Shown here: in pieces, positions 20,121 through 34,302 of the stretch
Position numbering within the stretch: the first letter of the stretch is position 1
Layout of the letters: each line of letters opens with the position of its first letter
Program-made: the position numbers and the translations under genes
Assembly (NCBI RefSeq): GCF_003574675.1
Contig: NZ_QOAZ01000007.1
Location: 1 to 64,000, forward strand
Direction: 5' to 3'
Length of the DNA: 64,000 nucleotides
DNA from: Azohydromonas sediminis
GTDB lineage: Bacteria > Pseudomonadota > Gammaproteobacteria > Burkholderiales > Burkholderiaceae_C
Notes under the pieces: model-generated
Told to the model about the DNA's origin: nothing
The model's input: the letters and a program-made list of their open reading frames with translations, nothing else
Databases searched by the model: none

Positions 20121-21716
20121 GGGCAAACGCGATGCAGCTCACCGTCTGGACCTACGAAGGCCCGCCGCACGTCGGCGCGATGCGCGTGGCCACCGGCATG
20201 AAGGGCCTGCACTACGTGCTGCACGCCCCGCAGGGCGACACCTACGCCGACCTGCTGTTCACGATGATCGAGCGCCGCGCCGAGCGCCCGCCGGTCACGT
20301 ACACGACGTTCCAGGCGCGCGACCTCGGCAGCGACACCGCCGAGCTGTTCAAGACCTCCGCGCGCGAGGCGTTCGAGCGCTTCCGCCCGCAGGCGATGAT
20401 CGTCGGCGCGTCGTGCACCGCCGAGCTGATCCAGGACGACCCCGGCGGCCTCGCGAAGGCACTCGACCTGCCGGTGCCGGTGGTGGCGCTCGAGCTGCCG
20501 AGCTACCAGCGCAAGGAGAACTGGGGCGCCGCCGAGACGTTCTACCAGCTGGTGCGCGCGCTGGCCGGCCCGGCCGAGCCCAAGGGCGCGACGCGCCCGG
20601 CGCGCGCACCCGGCACGCGGCCGCGCTGTAACCTGCTCGGGCCGACGGCGCTGGGCTTCCGGCACCGCGACGACGTCGCCGAGATCACTAAGCTGCTCGC
20701 GCGCCTGGGCGTCGACGTCAACGTCGTCGCGCCGATGGGCGCGACGCCGGCCGACTTCGCGCGCCTCGGCGACGCCGACTTCAACGTCGTGCTCTACCCC
20801 GAGGTCGCACACACCGCGGCGCAGTGGCTGCAGCGCACGTTCGGCCAGCCGGCGACGAAGACGGTGCCAATCGGGTTCGGGGCGACGCGCGAGTTCGTCG
20901 CCGAGGTCGCGCAGCTCGCCGGCGTCGACGCCTCGGCCGTGCTCGCCGACGCCTCGGCGTCGCGCGCGCCGTGGTACTCGAAGTCGGTCGACTCGACCTA
21001 CCTCACCGGCAAGCGCGTGTTCGTCTTCGGCGACGCGACGCACGCGGTGGCCGCCGCGCGCGTCGCGGCACGCGAGATGGGCTTCACCGTCGTCGGCCTG
21101 GGCACCTACGGCCGCGAGTTCGCGCGCGAGATCCGCGCCGCCGCGGCGCTGTACGGCGTCGAGCCGCTGATCACCGACGACTACCTCGAGGTCGAGGCCC
21201 GGGTCGCCGAGCTGCAGCCCGAGCTCGTGCTCGGCACGCAGATGGAGCGCCACATCGCCAAGCGCCTGGGCATCCCCTGCGCCGTGATCTCGGCGCCGGT
21301 GCACGTGCAGGACTTCCCGGCCCGGTACTCGCCGCAGATGGGCTTCGAAGGCGCGAACGTGTTGTTCGACACCTGGGTGCACCCGCTGATGATGGGGCTC
21401 GAGGAGCACCTGATCGGCATGTTCCGCGGCGACTTCGAGTTCCACGAGGACGCCGCGCCGTCGCACCTCGGCCGCCCGGCCCCGCCGCGCGCCGAGCCGG
21501 CCGCCGCCGCAGCCGCCACGCCACCCACGGTCGCCAGCGTCGAGGCAACGCCGGCCACGGCGCCTGCGAGCGACGCCGCCGGCGTCGCGGCCTGGACCGC
21601 CGACGCCGAGTGCGAGCTGAAGAAGATCCCGTTCTTCGTCCGTGGCAAGGCCAAGCGCAACACCGAGCGCTTCGCGCTCGAACGCGGTCTCACCACCATC
21701 ACGATCGACACCCTTT

Positions 21717-26454
<4,738 letters not shown>

Positions 26455-26455
<1 letters not shown>

Positions 26456-27153
26456 TGAGCGCGCAGACGTACACCCAGCGCCGCAGCGAGATCGAGCACT
26501 ACTTCGACCGCACCGCGGCCGACGCGTGGGCGCGGCTGACTTCCGACGCGCCGGTGGGCCGCATCCGCGCCACCGTGCGCGCCGGGCGCGAGCGCATGCG
26601 TGCGACGCTGCTGTCGTGGCTGCCCGCGGACCTCAGCGGCCGACGGCTGCTCGATGCCGGCTGTGGCACCGGCGCGCTGGCCGTGGACGCCGCGCGCCGC
26701 GGCGCGCACGTCGTCGCGATCGACCTGTCGCCGACGCTGGTCGACCTCGCGCGCGAGCGGCTGCCGGCCGAGCTGCGCGAGCGCATCGACTTGCGCAGCG
26801 GCGACATGCTCGACCCGGCGCTCGGCGCGTTCGACCACGTCGTCGCGATGGACTCGCTGATCCACTACCGCACCGCCGACGCGGTGCGCGTGCTGGCTGC
26901 GCTGGCGCAGCGCACGCGCGTGTCGATCGTGTTCACGTTCGCGCCGCGCACGCCGGCGCTCGCCGCGATGCACGCGGTGGGCCAGTGGTTCCCGCGCGGC
27001 AACCGGTCGCCCGCGATCGAGCCAGTGGCCGAGGCCGACCTGCACCACCGCCTGCGCGCCGAGCCGCTGCTGGCCGACTGGTCGGCCGCGCGCACGCTGC
27101 GCGTGGCCAGCGGCTTCTACACCTCGCAGGCGCTGGAGCTCGTGCACCGATGA
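26455..27153 (+). CDS. bchM: Mg-protoporphyrin IX methyltransferase
   Basis: This 232-residue SAM-dependent enzyme methylates the C13 propionate of Mg-protoporphyrin IX, making the substrate of the AcsF cyclase. The SAM motif is LLDAGCGTGALAVDAA, followed by VVAIDLSPTLVDLAR, with FDHVVAMDSLIHY typical of BchM. It overlaps bchL by 1 base and lhaA by 4 bases. Confidence 0.95.
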
Positions 27154-28610
27154 GCACGCCCGCCGCGCGCCCGACCCTGTCGTCGCAGCTCGTGCGCGGC
27201 TGGCGGCGCGTCAGCCCGCGCTTCCTGCCGTTCGCCGATGCGGCCAGCGCCGAGCTGCCGCTGCCGCGGCTGCTGCGGCTGTCGCTGTTCCAGGTTTCGG
27301 TCGGCATGGCGCTCGTGCTGCTCAACGGCACGCTCAACCGCGTGATGATCGTCGAGCTCGGCGTGCCGGCGTTCCTCGTCGCGACGATGGTCGCGCTGCC
27401 GCTCGTGTTCGCGCCTCTGCGCGCGCTGATCGGCCACCGCTCGGACCACCACCGCTCGCTGCTCGGGTGGAAGCGCGTGCCCTACCTCTGGTTCGGCACG
27501 CTGCTGATGTTCGGCGGCTTCGCGATCATGCCGTTCGCGCTGCTCGTGCTGTCGGGCGACGCGCACGGGCCGCTGCGGTGGGGCCAGCTCGGCGCCGCGC
27601 TCGCGTTCCTGCTGGTGGGCGCCGGGCTGCACACGACGCAAACCGCCGGGCTGGCGCTGGCCACCGACCTCGCGCCCGAGGCGACGCGCCCGCGCGTCGT
27701 CGCACTGATGTACGTGATGCTACTCGCCGGCATGGTCGTCGCGAGCCTGGGCTTCGGCGCGCTGCTGGCCGACTTCCGCCAGGTCAAGCTGATCCAGATC
27801 ATCCAGGGCGTCGCGCTCGCGACGATGGTGCTGAACCTGATCGCGCTGTGGAAGCAGGAGCCGCGCCGCCCGCGCGAGACGGCCCCCGAGCGGGCCCGGC
27901 CGACGTTTCGCGCCAGCTGGCGGCAGTTCACGGCCGGCGGCCGCGCGAGCCGGCTGCTCGTCGCGCTCGGACTGGGCACTGCGGCGTTCAGCATGCAGGA
28001 CATCCTGCTCGAGCCCTACGGCGGCCAGGTGCTGCACCTGGGCGTCGGCGCCACGACGTCGCTGACGGCGCTGCTGGCCGGCGGTTCGCTCGCCGCGTTC
28101 GCGCTCGCCGCGCGCTGGCTCAGGCAAGGCTCCGACCCCTGCCGCCTCGCCGCCGGCGGCGCGCTGGCCGGCATCGCCGCGTTCGGTGCCGTGATCTTCG
28201 CGGACCCGCTCGGCTCGGTCGCGCTGTTTCGCGTCGGCGTGGCCTTCATCGGTTTCGGCGGCGGGCTGTTCGCAGTGGCCACGCTGATCGCTGCGATGGA
28301 CCTCGCGCAGGGCGGCGCGCGCAACGGCATCGCGCTCGGCGCCTGGGGCGCCGTGCAGGCCACGGCGTCGGGGCTCGCGATCGCGGCCGGCGGTGCGCTG
28401 CGCGACGGGGTCTCGGCGCTGGCCACCGGCGGCGCCCTCGGCCCGGCGCTGGTGTCGCCGACGGTCGGCTACAGCTTCGTCTACCACCTCGAGATCGCGC
28501 TGCTGTTCGCCACGCTGGTGGCGATCGGCCCGCTGGTGCGACTGCGCCGCGAGGTGCCGTCGTCGTCCACGTCCACCCCCCGATTCGGGCTCGCCGAGTT
28601 TCCCGGCTGA
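27150..28610 (+). CDS. lhaA: LhaA, light-harvesting 1 assembly protein
   Basis: This 486-residue, 12-helix PucC/LhaA-family protein sits between bchM and puhA, the classic place of lhaA. In Rhodobacter capsulatus LhaA assists assembly of the LH1 ring, probably by delivering bacteriochlorophyll. The segment NGTLNRVMIVELGVPAF and the central FSMQDILLEPYGG are shared with the PucC-like gene at 13117-14466. The ATG at 27150 overlaps the bchM stop. Confidence 0.93.
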   Translation: MSTPAARPTLSSQLVRGWRRVSPRFLPFADAASAELPLPRLLRLSLFQVSVGMALVLLNGTLNRVMIVELGVPAFLVATMVALPLVFAPLRALIGHRSDHHRSLLGWKRVPYLWFGTLLMFGGFAIMPFALLVLSGDAHGPLRWGQLGAALAFLLVGAGLHTTQTAGLALATDLAPEATRPRVVALMYVMLLAGMVVASLGFGALLADFRQVKLIQIIQGVALATMVLNLIALWKQEPRRPRETAPERARPTFRASWRQFTAGGRASRLLVALGLGTAAFSMQDILLEPYGGQVLHLGVGATTSLTALLAGGSLAAFALAARWLRQGSDPCRLAAGGALAGIAAFGAVIFADPLGSVALFRVGVAFIGFGGGLFAVATLIAAMDLAQGGARNGIALGAWGAVQATASGLAIAAGGALRDGVSALATGGALGPALVSPTVGYSFVYHLEIALLFATLVAIGPLVRLRREVPSSSTSTPRFGLAEFPG

Positions 28611-28645
28611 CCCGCGGCACGCACTTTCGACAGGAGGCCAACACC

Positions 28646-29455
28646 ATGGGAACCGGCGCTCTGACAGGCTACATCGACGTTGCGCAGATCGTGCTCTACG
28701 TCTTCTGGGCGTTCTTCGCGGCGCTCATCTTCTACCTGCACCGCGAGAACAAGCGCGAGGGCTACCCGCTCGAGAACGAGCGCTCGAAGCACGTGAAGGT
28801 GCAGGGCTTCCCGCCGATCCCGGCGCCCAAGACCTTCCTGCTGCGCGACGGCTCGACGTTCCAGGCCCCGAGCTACCACAAGCCCGAGCCGGCCTACTCG
28901 GCACGCCCGGCGGCCCCCTGGCTCGGCGCGCCGATCGAGCCGGTCGGCGACCCGATGAAGGCCGGCGTCGGCCCCGGCGCGTACGCGATGCGTGCCGACG
29001 TGCCCGACCTGACGCTCGACGGGCAGCCGAAGATCGTGCCGCTGCGCAACGACCCGGACCACGACGTCGCGCATGGCGACCCCGACCCGCGCGGCGCGCC
29101 CGTCATCGCCTACGACGGCAAGGTCGCCGGCACCGTCGTGGACCTGTGGGTCGACCGCTCGGAAGCCGTGTTCCGCTACCTCGAGGTCGAGCTGCCCGGC
29201 GGCAAGCGCGTGTTGCTGCCGATGAACTTCACGCGCATCAACGCGCCCGGCAGCCTGAGCGACTTCCTGTTCGGCCGCATGAAGGACCGCACCGTCAAGG
29301 TGCGGGTGCGCTCGCTGCTCGCCCACCAGTTCGCCGACGTGCCGACGACCAAGCACCCCGACCTCGTGACCCTGCTCGAGGAAGAAAAGATCATGGCCTA
29401 TTACGGCGCCGGCACGCTGTACGCGACGCCGCAGCGCCAGGAGCCCCTGCTGTGA
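28646..29455 (+). CDS. puhA: Photosynthetic reaction centre H subunit
   Basis: This 269-residue H subunit caps the cytoplasmic face of the reaction centre and shapes proton delivery to QB. One N-terminal membrane helix (IDVAQIVLYVFWAFFAALIFYLHRENKREGYPLE region) precedes a soluble PRC-barrel domain (about 150-240). The ATG at 28646 follows a perfect AGGAGG. The strong ribosome-binding site fits a protein needed in structural amounts. Confidence 0.97.
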   Translation: MGTGALTGYIDVAQIVLYVFWAFFAALIFYLHRENKREGYPLENERSKHVKVQGFPPIPAPKTFLLRDGSTFQAPSYHKPEPAYSARPAAPWLGAPIEPVGDPMKAGVGPGAYAMRADVPDLTLDGQPKIVPLRNDPDHDVAHGDPDPRGAPVIAYDGKVAGTVVDLWVDRSEAVFRYLEVELPGGKRVLLPMNFTRINAPGSLSDFLFGRMKDRTVKVRVRSLLAHQFADVPTTKHPDLVTLLEEEKIMAYYGAGTLYATPQRQEPLL

Positions 29456-29489
29456 CGCCTGCGGCGGCCCGCGCCGCCTGGAGACCCCG

Positions 29490-30152
29490 ATGAGCGGCAT
29501 GGAACACGACTTCGAACCGGTGCGCGGCCTGCCCGAAGCCTTGCCCGCCGGCGAGCACATCGTCTGGCAGGGCGCGCCGCGCTGGCAGCGGCTGGCCATC
29601 GACGCGTTGCACGTGCGCAAGGTCGCCGTCTACTTCGCGCTGCTGCTCGCCTGGCGCGTCGCCGACGTGCTCGCCGCCGGCGGCGGCGCCGGTGCGGCGC
29701 TCGCGGCGGCGGCGTGGACGTTGCCGCTGGCTGCAGTCGCGATCGGCCTGCTGCTGCTCATCGGCTGGCTGATGGCGCGCACCACCGTCTACACGCTGAC
29801 CGACCGGCGCATCGTGATGCGCGTGGGCGTCGTGCTGGGCATCGCGTTCAACCTGCCGCTGTCGCGCATCGCCAGCGCCGCGCTGCGCCGCCACCGCGAC
29901 GGCAGCGGCGACATCATGCTCGCGCTGTCGGGCCCGGACCGCATCGCCTACCTGCACCTGTGGCCGCACGCGCGGCCCTGGTTCGTGCGCCAGCCGCAGC
30001 CGATGCTGCGCGCGCTGCCCGACGTCGATCGCGCCGCCCGACTGGTGGCCGACGCACTGGCAGCCTCGGCCGGCCAGCCGCGGCCGGCGTTGGCCGATGC
30101 CCCGGTGCCCGGGCGGTCGGTACCCGCGGCCGGCACGGCCGTCGCCGTCTGA
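29490..30152 (+). CDS. puhB: Photosynthetic complex assembly protein PuhB
   Basis: This 220-residue membrane protein of the PuhB family is required for reaction-centre assembly in Rhodobacter. It has an N-terminal motif EHIVWQGAPRWQRLA, three hydrophobic helices, and a bPH2-like segment TVYTLTDRRIVMRVG. The C-terminal 30 residues are Pro/Ala-rich. It follows puhA by 34 bases. Confidence 0.92.
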   Translation: MSGMEHDFEPVRGLPEALPAGEHIVWQGAPRWQRLAIDALHVRKVAVYFALLLAWRVADVLAAGGGAGAALAAAAWTLPLAAVAIGLLLLIGWLMARTTVYTLTDRRIVMRVGVVLGIAFNLPLSRIASAALRRHRDGSGDIMLALSGPDRIAYLHLWPHARPWFVRQPQPMLRALPDVDRAARLVADALAASAGQPRPALADAPVPGRSVPAAGTAVAV

Positions 30153-30167
30153 CACGAAGGAGGCCTC

Positions 30168-30623
30168 ATGGGTTCGCCGAGCCACGTCCACCCGCCGTTC
30201 CCCACCGCGATCCTGCGCGCGACCGGCGCGATGATCGTCGGCGTCGTGCTCGTCGTCGCGTTCGTGCGGCTGACCGGCATCGGCGCGGCGACGACGCCCC
30301 CCGCCGCCGTCGTCGAGCAGCGTGAGCTGCGCTTCGCCGACCGCGACGACGGCGGCATCGACGTCTACGACGCGCGCGACGGCCGCCTCGTGCGTCACAT
30401 CGAGCCAGGCACCCACGGTTTCCTGCGCGGCACGATGCGCGGGCTCGCGCGCGAGCGCAAGCGCCAGGACGTCGGCGCCGACCTGCCGTTTCGGCTGATC
30501 GCCCACGCCGACGGGCGCATGACGCTCGAGGACCCGGGCACCGGCCGCCGGGTCGACCTCGGCTCGTTCGGCCCCACCAACGCCGCCGCCTTCGCGCAGC
30601 TGATGGCACGCGACAGGCCCTGA
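30168..30623 (+). CDS. puhC: Photosynthetic complex assembly protein PuhC
   Basis: This 151-residue protein has one N-terminal membrane helix (AMIVGVVLVVAFVRLTG) and a periplasmic domain with RELRFADRDDGGIDVYD and EPGTHGFLRGTMRGLAR, characteristic of PuhC. It assists reorganisation of the reaction centre-LH1 core. An excellent GAAGGAGG precedes the ATG at 30168. Confidence 0.92.
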   Translation: MGSPSHVHPPFPTAILRATGAMIVGVVLVVAFVRLTGIGAATTPPAAVVEQRELRFADRDDGGIDVYDARDGRLVRHIEPGTHGFLRGTMRGLARERKRQDVGADLPFRLIAHADGRMTLEDPGTGRRVDLGSFGPTNAAAFAQLMARDRP

Positions 30624-30647
30624 CGCCCCCCGACGACGGAGACCGCC

Positions 30648-31721
30648 ATGAACACTACCACCGCCCCCGTGCCCAAGGGCGTCTCGGCCGAGGCCACCGC
30701 GCGCGCACGCGCCGACTCGATCATCGCGCCGCGCTTCTACACGACCGACTTCGCCGCCTTCGACCGCCTCGACGTCGGCCCCGTGCGCGCCGAGTGGGAC
30801 GCGATGATGGCCGAGTACGAAGGCGACAACAACCACGATCACTTCCAGCGCGACGCGGCGTTCCGCGACGAGATCCGCGAGCTGCCGCCCGAGCTCGACC
30901 GCGAGTTCAAGGACTTCCTGATCAGCTCGATCACCTCCGAGTTCAGCGGCTGCGTGCTCTACAACGAGATCAAGAAGCACGTCACGAACCCCGACGTGAA
31001 GCAGCTGATGGAGTACATGGCGCGCGACGAGTCGCGCCACGCCGGCTTCATCAACCAGTCGCTGAAGGACTACGGCATGGGCGTGGACCTCGGCGACATC
31101 AAGCGCACGAAGAAGTACACCTTCTTCAAGCCGAAGTACATCTTCTACGCGACGTACCTGTCCGAGAAGATCGGCTACGCGCGCTACATCACGATCTTCC
31201 GCCAGCTCGAGCGCCACCCCGACAAGCGGTTCCACCCGATCTTTCGCTGGTTCGAGCGCTGGTGCAACGACGAATTCCGCCACGGCGAGAGCTTCGCGCT
31301 GATCATGCGTGCCCACCCGCACCTGCTGCGCGGCGGCAACCTGCTGTGGATCCGCTTCTTCCTGCTCGCCGTGTTCGCGACGATGTACGTGCGCGACCAC
31401 ATGAGGCCGCAGCTGCACGAGGCGATGGGGCTCGCGTCGACCGAGTATGACTACACGGTGTTTCGCATCACGACCGAGATCAGCAAGCAGGTGTTCCCGA
31501 TCTCGCTCGACATCGACCACCCGGCGTTCCGCGCCGGCATGCAGCGGCTGTTCGCCTGCATGTCGAAGGCCGCCGACGCGACGGCGCGCGGCGGCGTCGT
31601 CGGGCAGGTGCAGCGCGCGTGGTGGAGCGCGGGCGCGGCGCTGACCTTCGCGCGGCTGTACCTGCTGCCGGTGAAGTCGCACGCGCTGCCGCAGCAGGTG
31701 CGCCTGCAGCCGGCGTGGTGA
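30648..31721 (+). CDS. acsF: Aerobic Mg-protoporphyrin IX monomethyl ester cyclase
   Basis: This 357-residue di-iron oxygenase uses O2 to form ring E (protochlorophyllide). The iron-binding motifs are [10 protein letters not shown] (about 127-136) and [11 protein letters not shown] (about 206-216). AcsF was first described in Rubrivivax gelatinosus, where an oxygen-independent BchE also exists. No bchE is seen in this window. It lies between puhC and puhE, as in Rubrivivax. Confidence 0.97.
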   Translation: MNTTTAPVPKGVSAEATARARADSIIAPRFYTTDFAAFDRLDVGPVRAEWDAMMAEYEGDNNHDHFQRDAAFRDEIRELPPELDREFKDFLISSITSEFSGCVLYNEIKKHVTNPDVKQLMEYMARDESRHAGFINQSLKDYGMGVDLGDIKRTKKYTFFKPKYIFYATYLSEKIGYARYITIFRQLERHPDKRFHPIFRWFERWCNDEFRHGESFALIMRAHPHLLRGGNLLWIRFFLLAVFATMYVRDHMRPQLHEAMGLASTEYDYTVFRITTEISKQVFPISLDIDHPAFRAGMQRLFACMSKAADATARGGVVGQVQRAWWSAGAALTFARLYLLPVKSHALPQQVRLQPAW

Positions 31722-31745
31722 GCCCACCGCCTCCGGAGTCCGCCG

Positions 31746-32570
31746 ATGACGCTGTACCTCGGCCCGGTGCTGTTCACGCTGTTCGTGTGGTGGTTCAGCA
31801 CCGGCGTCATCCTCTACCTCGACGGGCTGCCGCGGCGCACGTTCAAGGTCACGCTGGCCGTCGCGACCGCGCTGCTGCTGCTCGCACTGCTCGGGCTGTA
31901 CGCGACGCGCGACGACACCCGCCTCACCGGCGCCTACCTTGCGTTCACCTGCGGCGTCGTCGTGTGGGCGTGGCAGGAGATCGCGTTCCTGCTCGGCGTC
32001 GTCACCGGTTCGCGGCGCGAGCCGCTGCCGCTCGGCGCACAGGGCTGGCCGCGCCTGCGCTACGCGGTGCAGGCCGTGCTGCACCACGAACTGGCGCTGG
32101 TCGTGCTGTTCGCGGCGGTGCTGGCCGCCACGTGGGGGGGCGAGAACCTGGTCGGCCTGTGGACCTACGTGATCCTGTGGGTCATGCGCCAGAGCGCCAA
32201 GCTCAACATCTTCCTCGGCGTGCGCAACCTCAACGAGGGCTTCCTGCCGCCGCACCTGGCGTACCTGCAGACCTATTTCCGCCGCGCGCCGGGCAACTCG
32301 CTGTTCCCGCTGTCGGTGCTCGCCTCGACGGTCGTCGCCGCGCTGCTGTGGCAGGCCGCGTTCGCCGACGGCATTGCCGACGCCGCGGCCGCCGGGCTGG
32401 TCTTCGCCGCGACGCTGCTGTCGCTCGCGGTGCTCGAGCACTGGTTCCTCGTGCTGCCGCTGCCGTCCGAGCGGCTGTGGGACTGGAGCCTGCGCTCGCG
32501 CCGCGCGCCGCGCGTCGACGCGCCACCGGCGGTGGCCGTCGCGCCGGTCGCCTCACCGCCGCGGCACTGA
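31746..32570 (+). CDS. puhE: Photosynthetic complex assembly protein PuhE
   Basis: This 274-residue protein with about seven membrane helices matches the PuhE family (DUF3623): FVWWFSTGVILYLDGLPRRT at the start and WVMRQSAKLNIFLGVRNLNEGFLPPHL in the middle. PuhE affects bacteriochlorophyll supply to the reaction centre in Rhodobacter capsulatus; its biochemistry is unknown. It is the last recognisable photosynthesis gene of the plus arm. Confidence 0.9.
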   Translation: MTLYLGPVLFTLFVWWFSTGVILYLDGLPRRTFKVTLAVATALLLLALLGLYATRDDTRLTGAYLAFTCGVVVWAWQEIAFLLGVVTGSRREPLPLGAQGWPRLRYAVQAVLHHELALVVLFAAVLAATWGGENLVGLWTYVILWVMRQSAKLNIFLGVRNLNEGFLPPHLAYLQTYFRRAPGNSLFPLSVLASTVVAALLWQAAFADGIADAAAAGLVFAATLLSLAVLEHWFLVLPLPSERLWDWSLRSRRAPRVDAPPAVAVAPVASPPRH

Positions 32571-32649
32571 CGACCGTCCGCCGCGGCCGCGTGCCGCAAC
32601 GCCGGCTACGATACGGCGCGTCCGACCCGCCCCTATCCCCTGAGTTGCG

Positions 32650-34176
32650 ATGAACCCCGCCCTGTGGCTCGAGCGCAGTGCCCGGCTGCACGCCGCGCGC
32701 CCGGCGCTGGGCTGCGGGCCTGCCGTCACGCACAGTTATCGCGACTTCGCCGACGCCGCAGCGTGCACCGCAGGCTGGCTGCGCGCCGCCGGCCTCGCGC
32801 CGGGGGACCGCGTCGGGCTGTACCTGCGCAATGCGCCCGAGTACCTGCTCGCGCTGTGGGGCACGTGGTGGGCGGGCGGCGTCGTCGTGCCGATCAACGA
32901 GCGCCTGCACGGCCGCGAAGCAGGCTGGATCCTGCAGCACAGCGGCGCGAGGCGGGTGTTCGTCGACGGCGCGCATGCGCAGGCGCTCGCCGGCTTCGTG
33001 CCCGACGGCTGCGCGATGCACGACGTCTCCGGTGAGCCGGCGCCGTGGCGCCACGGCCCCGCGCTGCCGGCACCCGTCGAGCGCGCGGCCGGCGACGCCG
33101 CGTGGCTGTTCTACACCTCGGGCACCACCGGCCGGCCGAAGGGCGTGACGCTGACGCCGCGCAACCTGCGCGAGTGCGCGATGGCGTACCTCGCCACCGT
33201 GCAGCCGCTGCAGCCGGGCGACGCCTGCCTGCACCCGGCGCCGCTGAGCCATGGCAGCGGCATGTACCACCTGCCCTATGTAATCGCGGGCGGCGTCAAC
33301 GTCGTGCCGGCCAGCGGCGGCTTCGACGCCGCCGAGGTGTTCGCGCTGGCCACACACTGGCGCCGCGCGTCGTTCTTCGCCGCGCCGACGCTCGTCAACC
33401 GGCTCGCCGCGCACGCGCGCGAGCACGGCGCCGACACGTCGGGACTGGCCACCGTCGTCTACGGCGGCGCGCCGATGTACCTCGCCGACCTCGTCGCCGC
33501 GCGCGAGGTGCTGGGGCCCCACCTGGCGCAGATCTACGGCCAGGGCGAGAGTCCGATGACGATCACCGTGCTTGCGAGGCACGTCCTCGAGGACCGCGCG
33601 CACCCGCGCTGGGCCGAGCGAGCCTCATCGGTCGGCGTCGCACAGCCCAACGTCGAACTGTCGATCCGCGACGCCGACGGCCGTGAACTGCCCATTGGCA
33701 CGCCGGGCGAGGTGTGCGTGCGCGGCGACGTCGTGATGGCCGGCTACTGGCGCGACGCCGACGCCACCGCGGCGGCGATCCACGACGGGTGGCTGTACAC
33801 CGGCGACATCGGCCGCCTTGACGACGAGGGCTTCCTGACGCTGCTCGACCGCAGCAAGGACCTCGTGATCAGCGGCGGCCACAACGTCTACCCGCGCGAG
33901 GTCGAGGAGGCGCTGCTGCTGCACCCGGCCGTGGCCGAGGTCGCCGTCGTCGGCCGCCCCGACCCCGAATGGGGCGAGTCGCTGGTGGCGTACGTCGTGC
34001 CGCGCGGCGTGCCGCCCGACGACCTCGCGGCACGGCTCGACGCGCACTGCCTCGAGCACATCGCGCGCTACAAGCGGCCCAAGGTGTACCGCGTCGTCGA
34101 CGCGCTGCCGAAGAACCACTACGGCAAGGTGCTGAAGACCGAGCTGCGCGCGCGCGAGGCGCAGTCACGCGGCTGA
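32650..34176 (+). CDS. AMP-forming acyl-CoA synthetase
   Basis: This 508-residue ANL-superfamily enzyme forms an acyl-adenylate and then the CoA thioester. Core motifs are YTSGTTGRPKGVTLT (about 155-169), IYGQGESPMT, GWLYTGDIGRLDDEGF, DRSKDLVISGGHNVYPREVEE and the catalytic Lys in HYGKVLK. The pattern fits medium/long-chain or aromatic acid ligases, but substrate cannot be read from sequence. It lies 79 bases after puhE with a weak TACGAT -10-like box between, so it may be a separate unit. Confidence 0.88.
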   Translation: MNPALWLERSARLHAARPALGCGPAVTHSYRDFADAAACTAGWLRAAGLAPGDRVGLYLRNAPEYLLALWGTWWAGGVVVPINERLHGREAGWILQHSGARRVFVDGAHAQALAGFVPDGCAMHDVSGEPAPWRHGPALPAPVERAAGDAAWLFYTSGTTGRPKGVTLTPRNLRECAMAYLATVQPLQPGDACLHPAPLSHGSGMYHLPYVIAGGVNVVPASGGFDAAEVFALATHWRRASFFAAPTLVNRLAAHAREHGADTSGLATVVYGGAPMYLADLVAAREVLGPHLAQIYGQGESPMTITVLARHVLEDRAHPRWAERASSVGVAQPNVELSIRDADGRELPIGTPGEVCVRGDVVMAGYWRDADATAAAIHDGWLYTGDIGRLDDEGFLTLLDRSKDLVISGGHNVYPREVEEALLLHPAVAEVAVVGRPDPEWGESLVAYVVPRGVPPDDLAARLDAHCLEHIARYKRPKVYRVVDALPKNHYGKVLKTELRAREAQSRG

Positions 34177-34203
34177 GGCGCGGCTGCGCCGCGCGCCCCC
34201 GCC

Positions 34204-34230
34204 TCAAGTCGCGGGCGGCTGCTCCGATAA
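34204..34230 (+). promoter_or_regulatory. Candidate sigma-28 (FliA) promoter of a chemoreceptor gene
   Basis: TCAAGTCG (34204-34211), 11 bases, TCCGATAA (34223-34230). Compared with the enterobacterial TAAAGTTT-N11-GCCGATAA, it matches 5 of 8 and 7 of 8. It lies 72 bases before the ATG of the chemoreceptor at 34303. Confidence 0.55.
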
Positions 34231-34302
34231 CGCAACGTGCCGCCGGTGCCGGCCCTGCCGGCACTCGTGCCGACGCCACCCCCACACAGGAAGGAGACCC
34301 CA

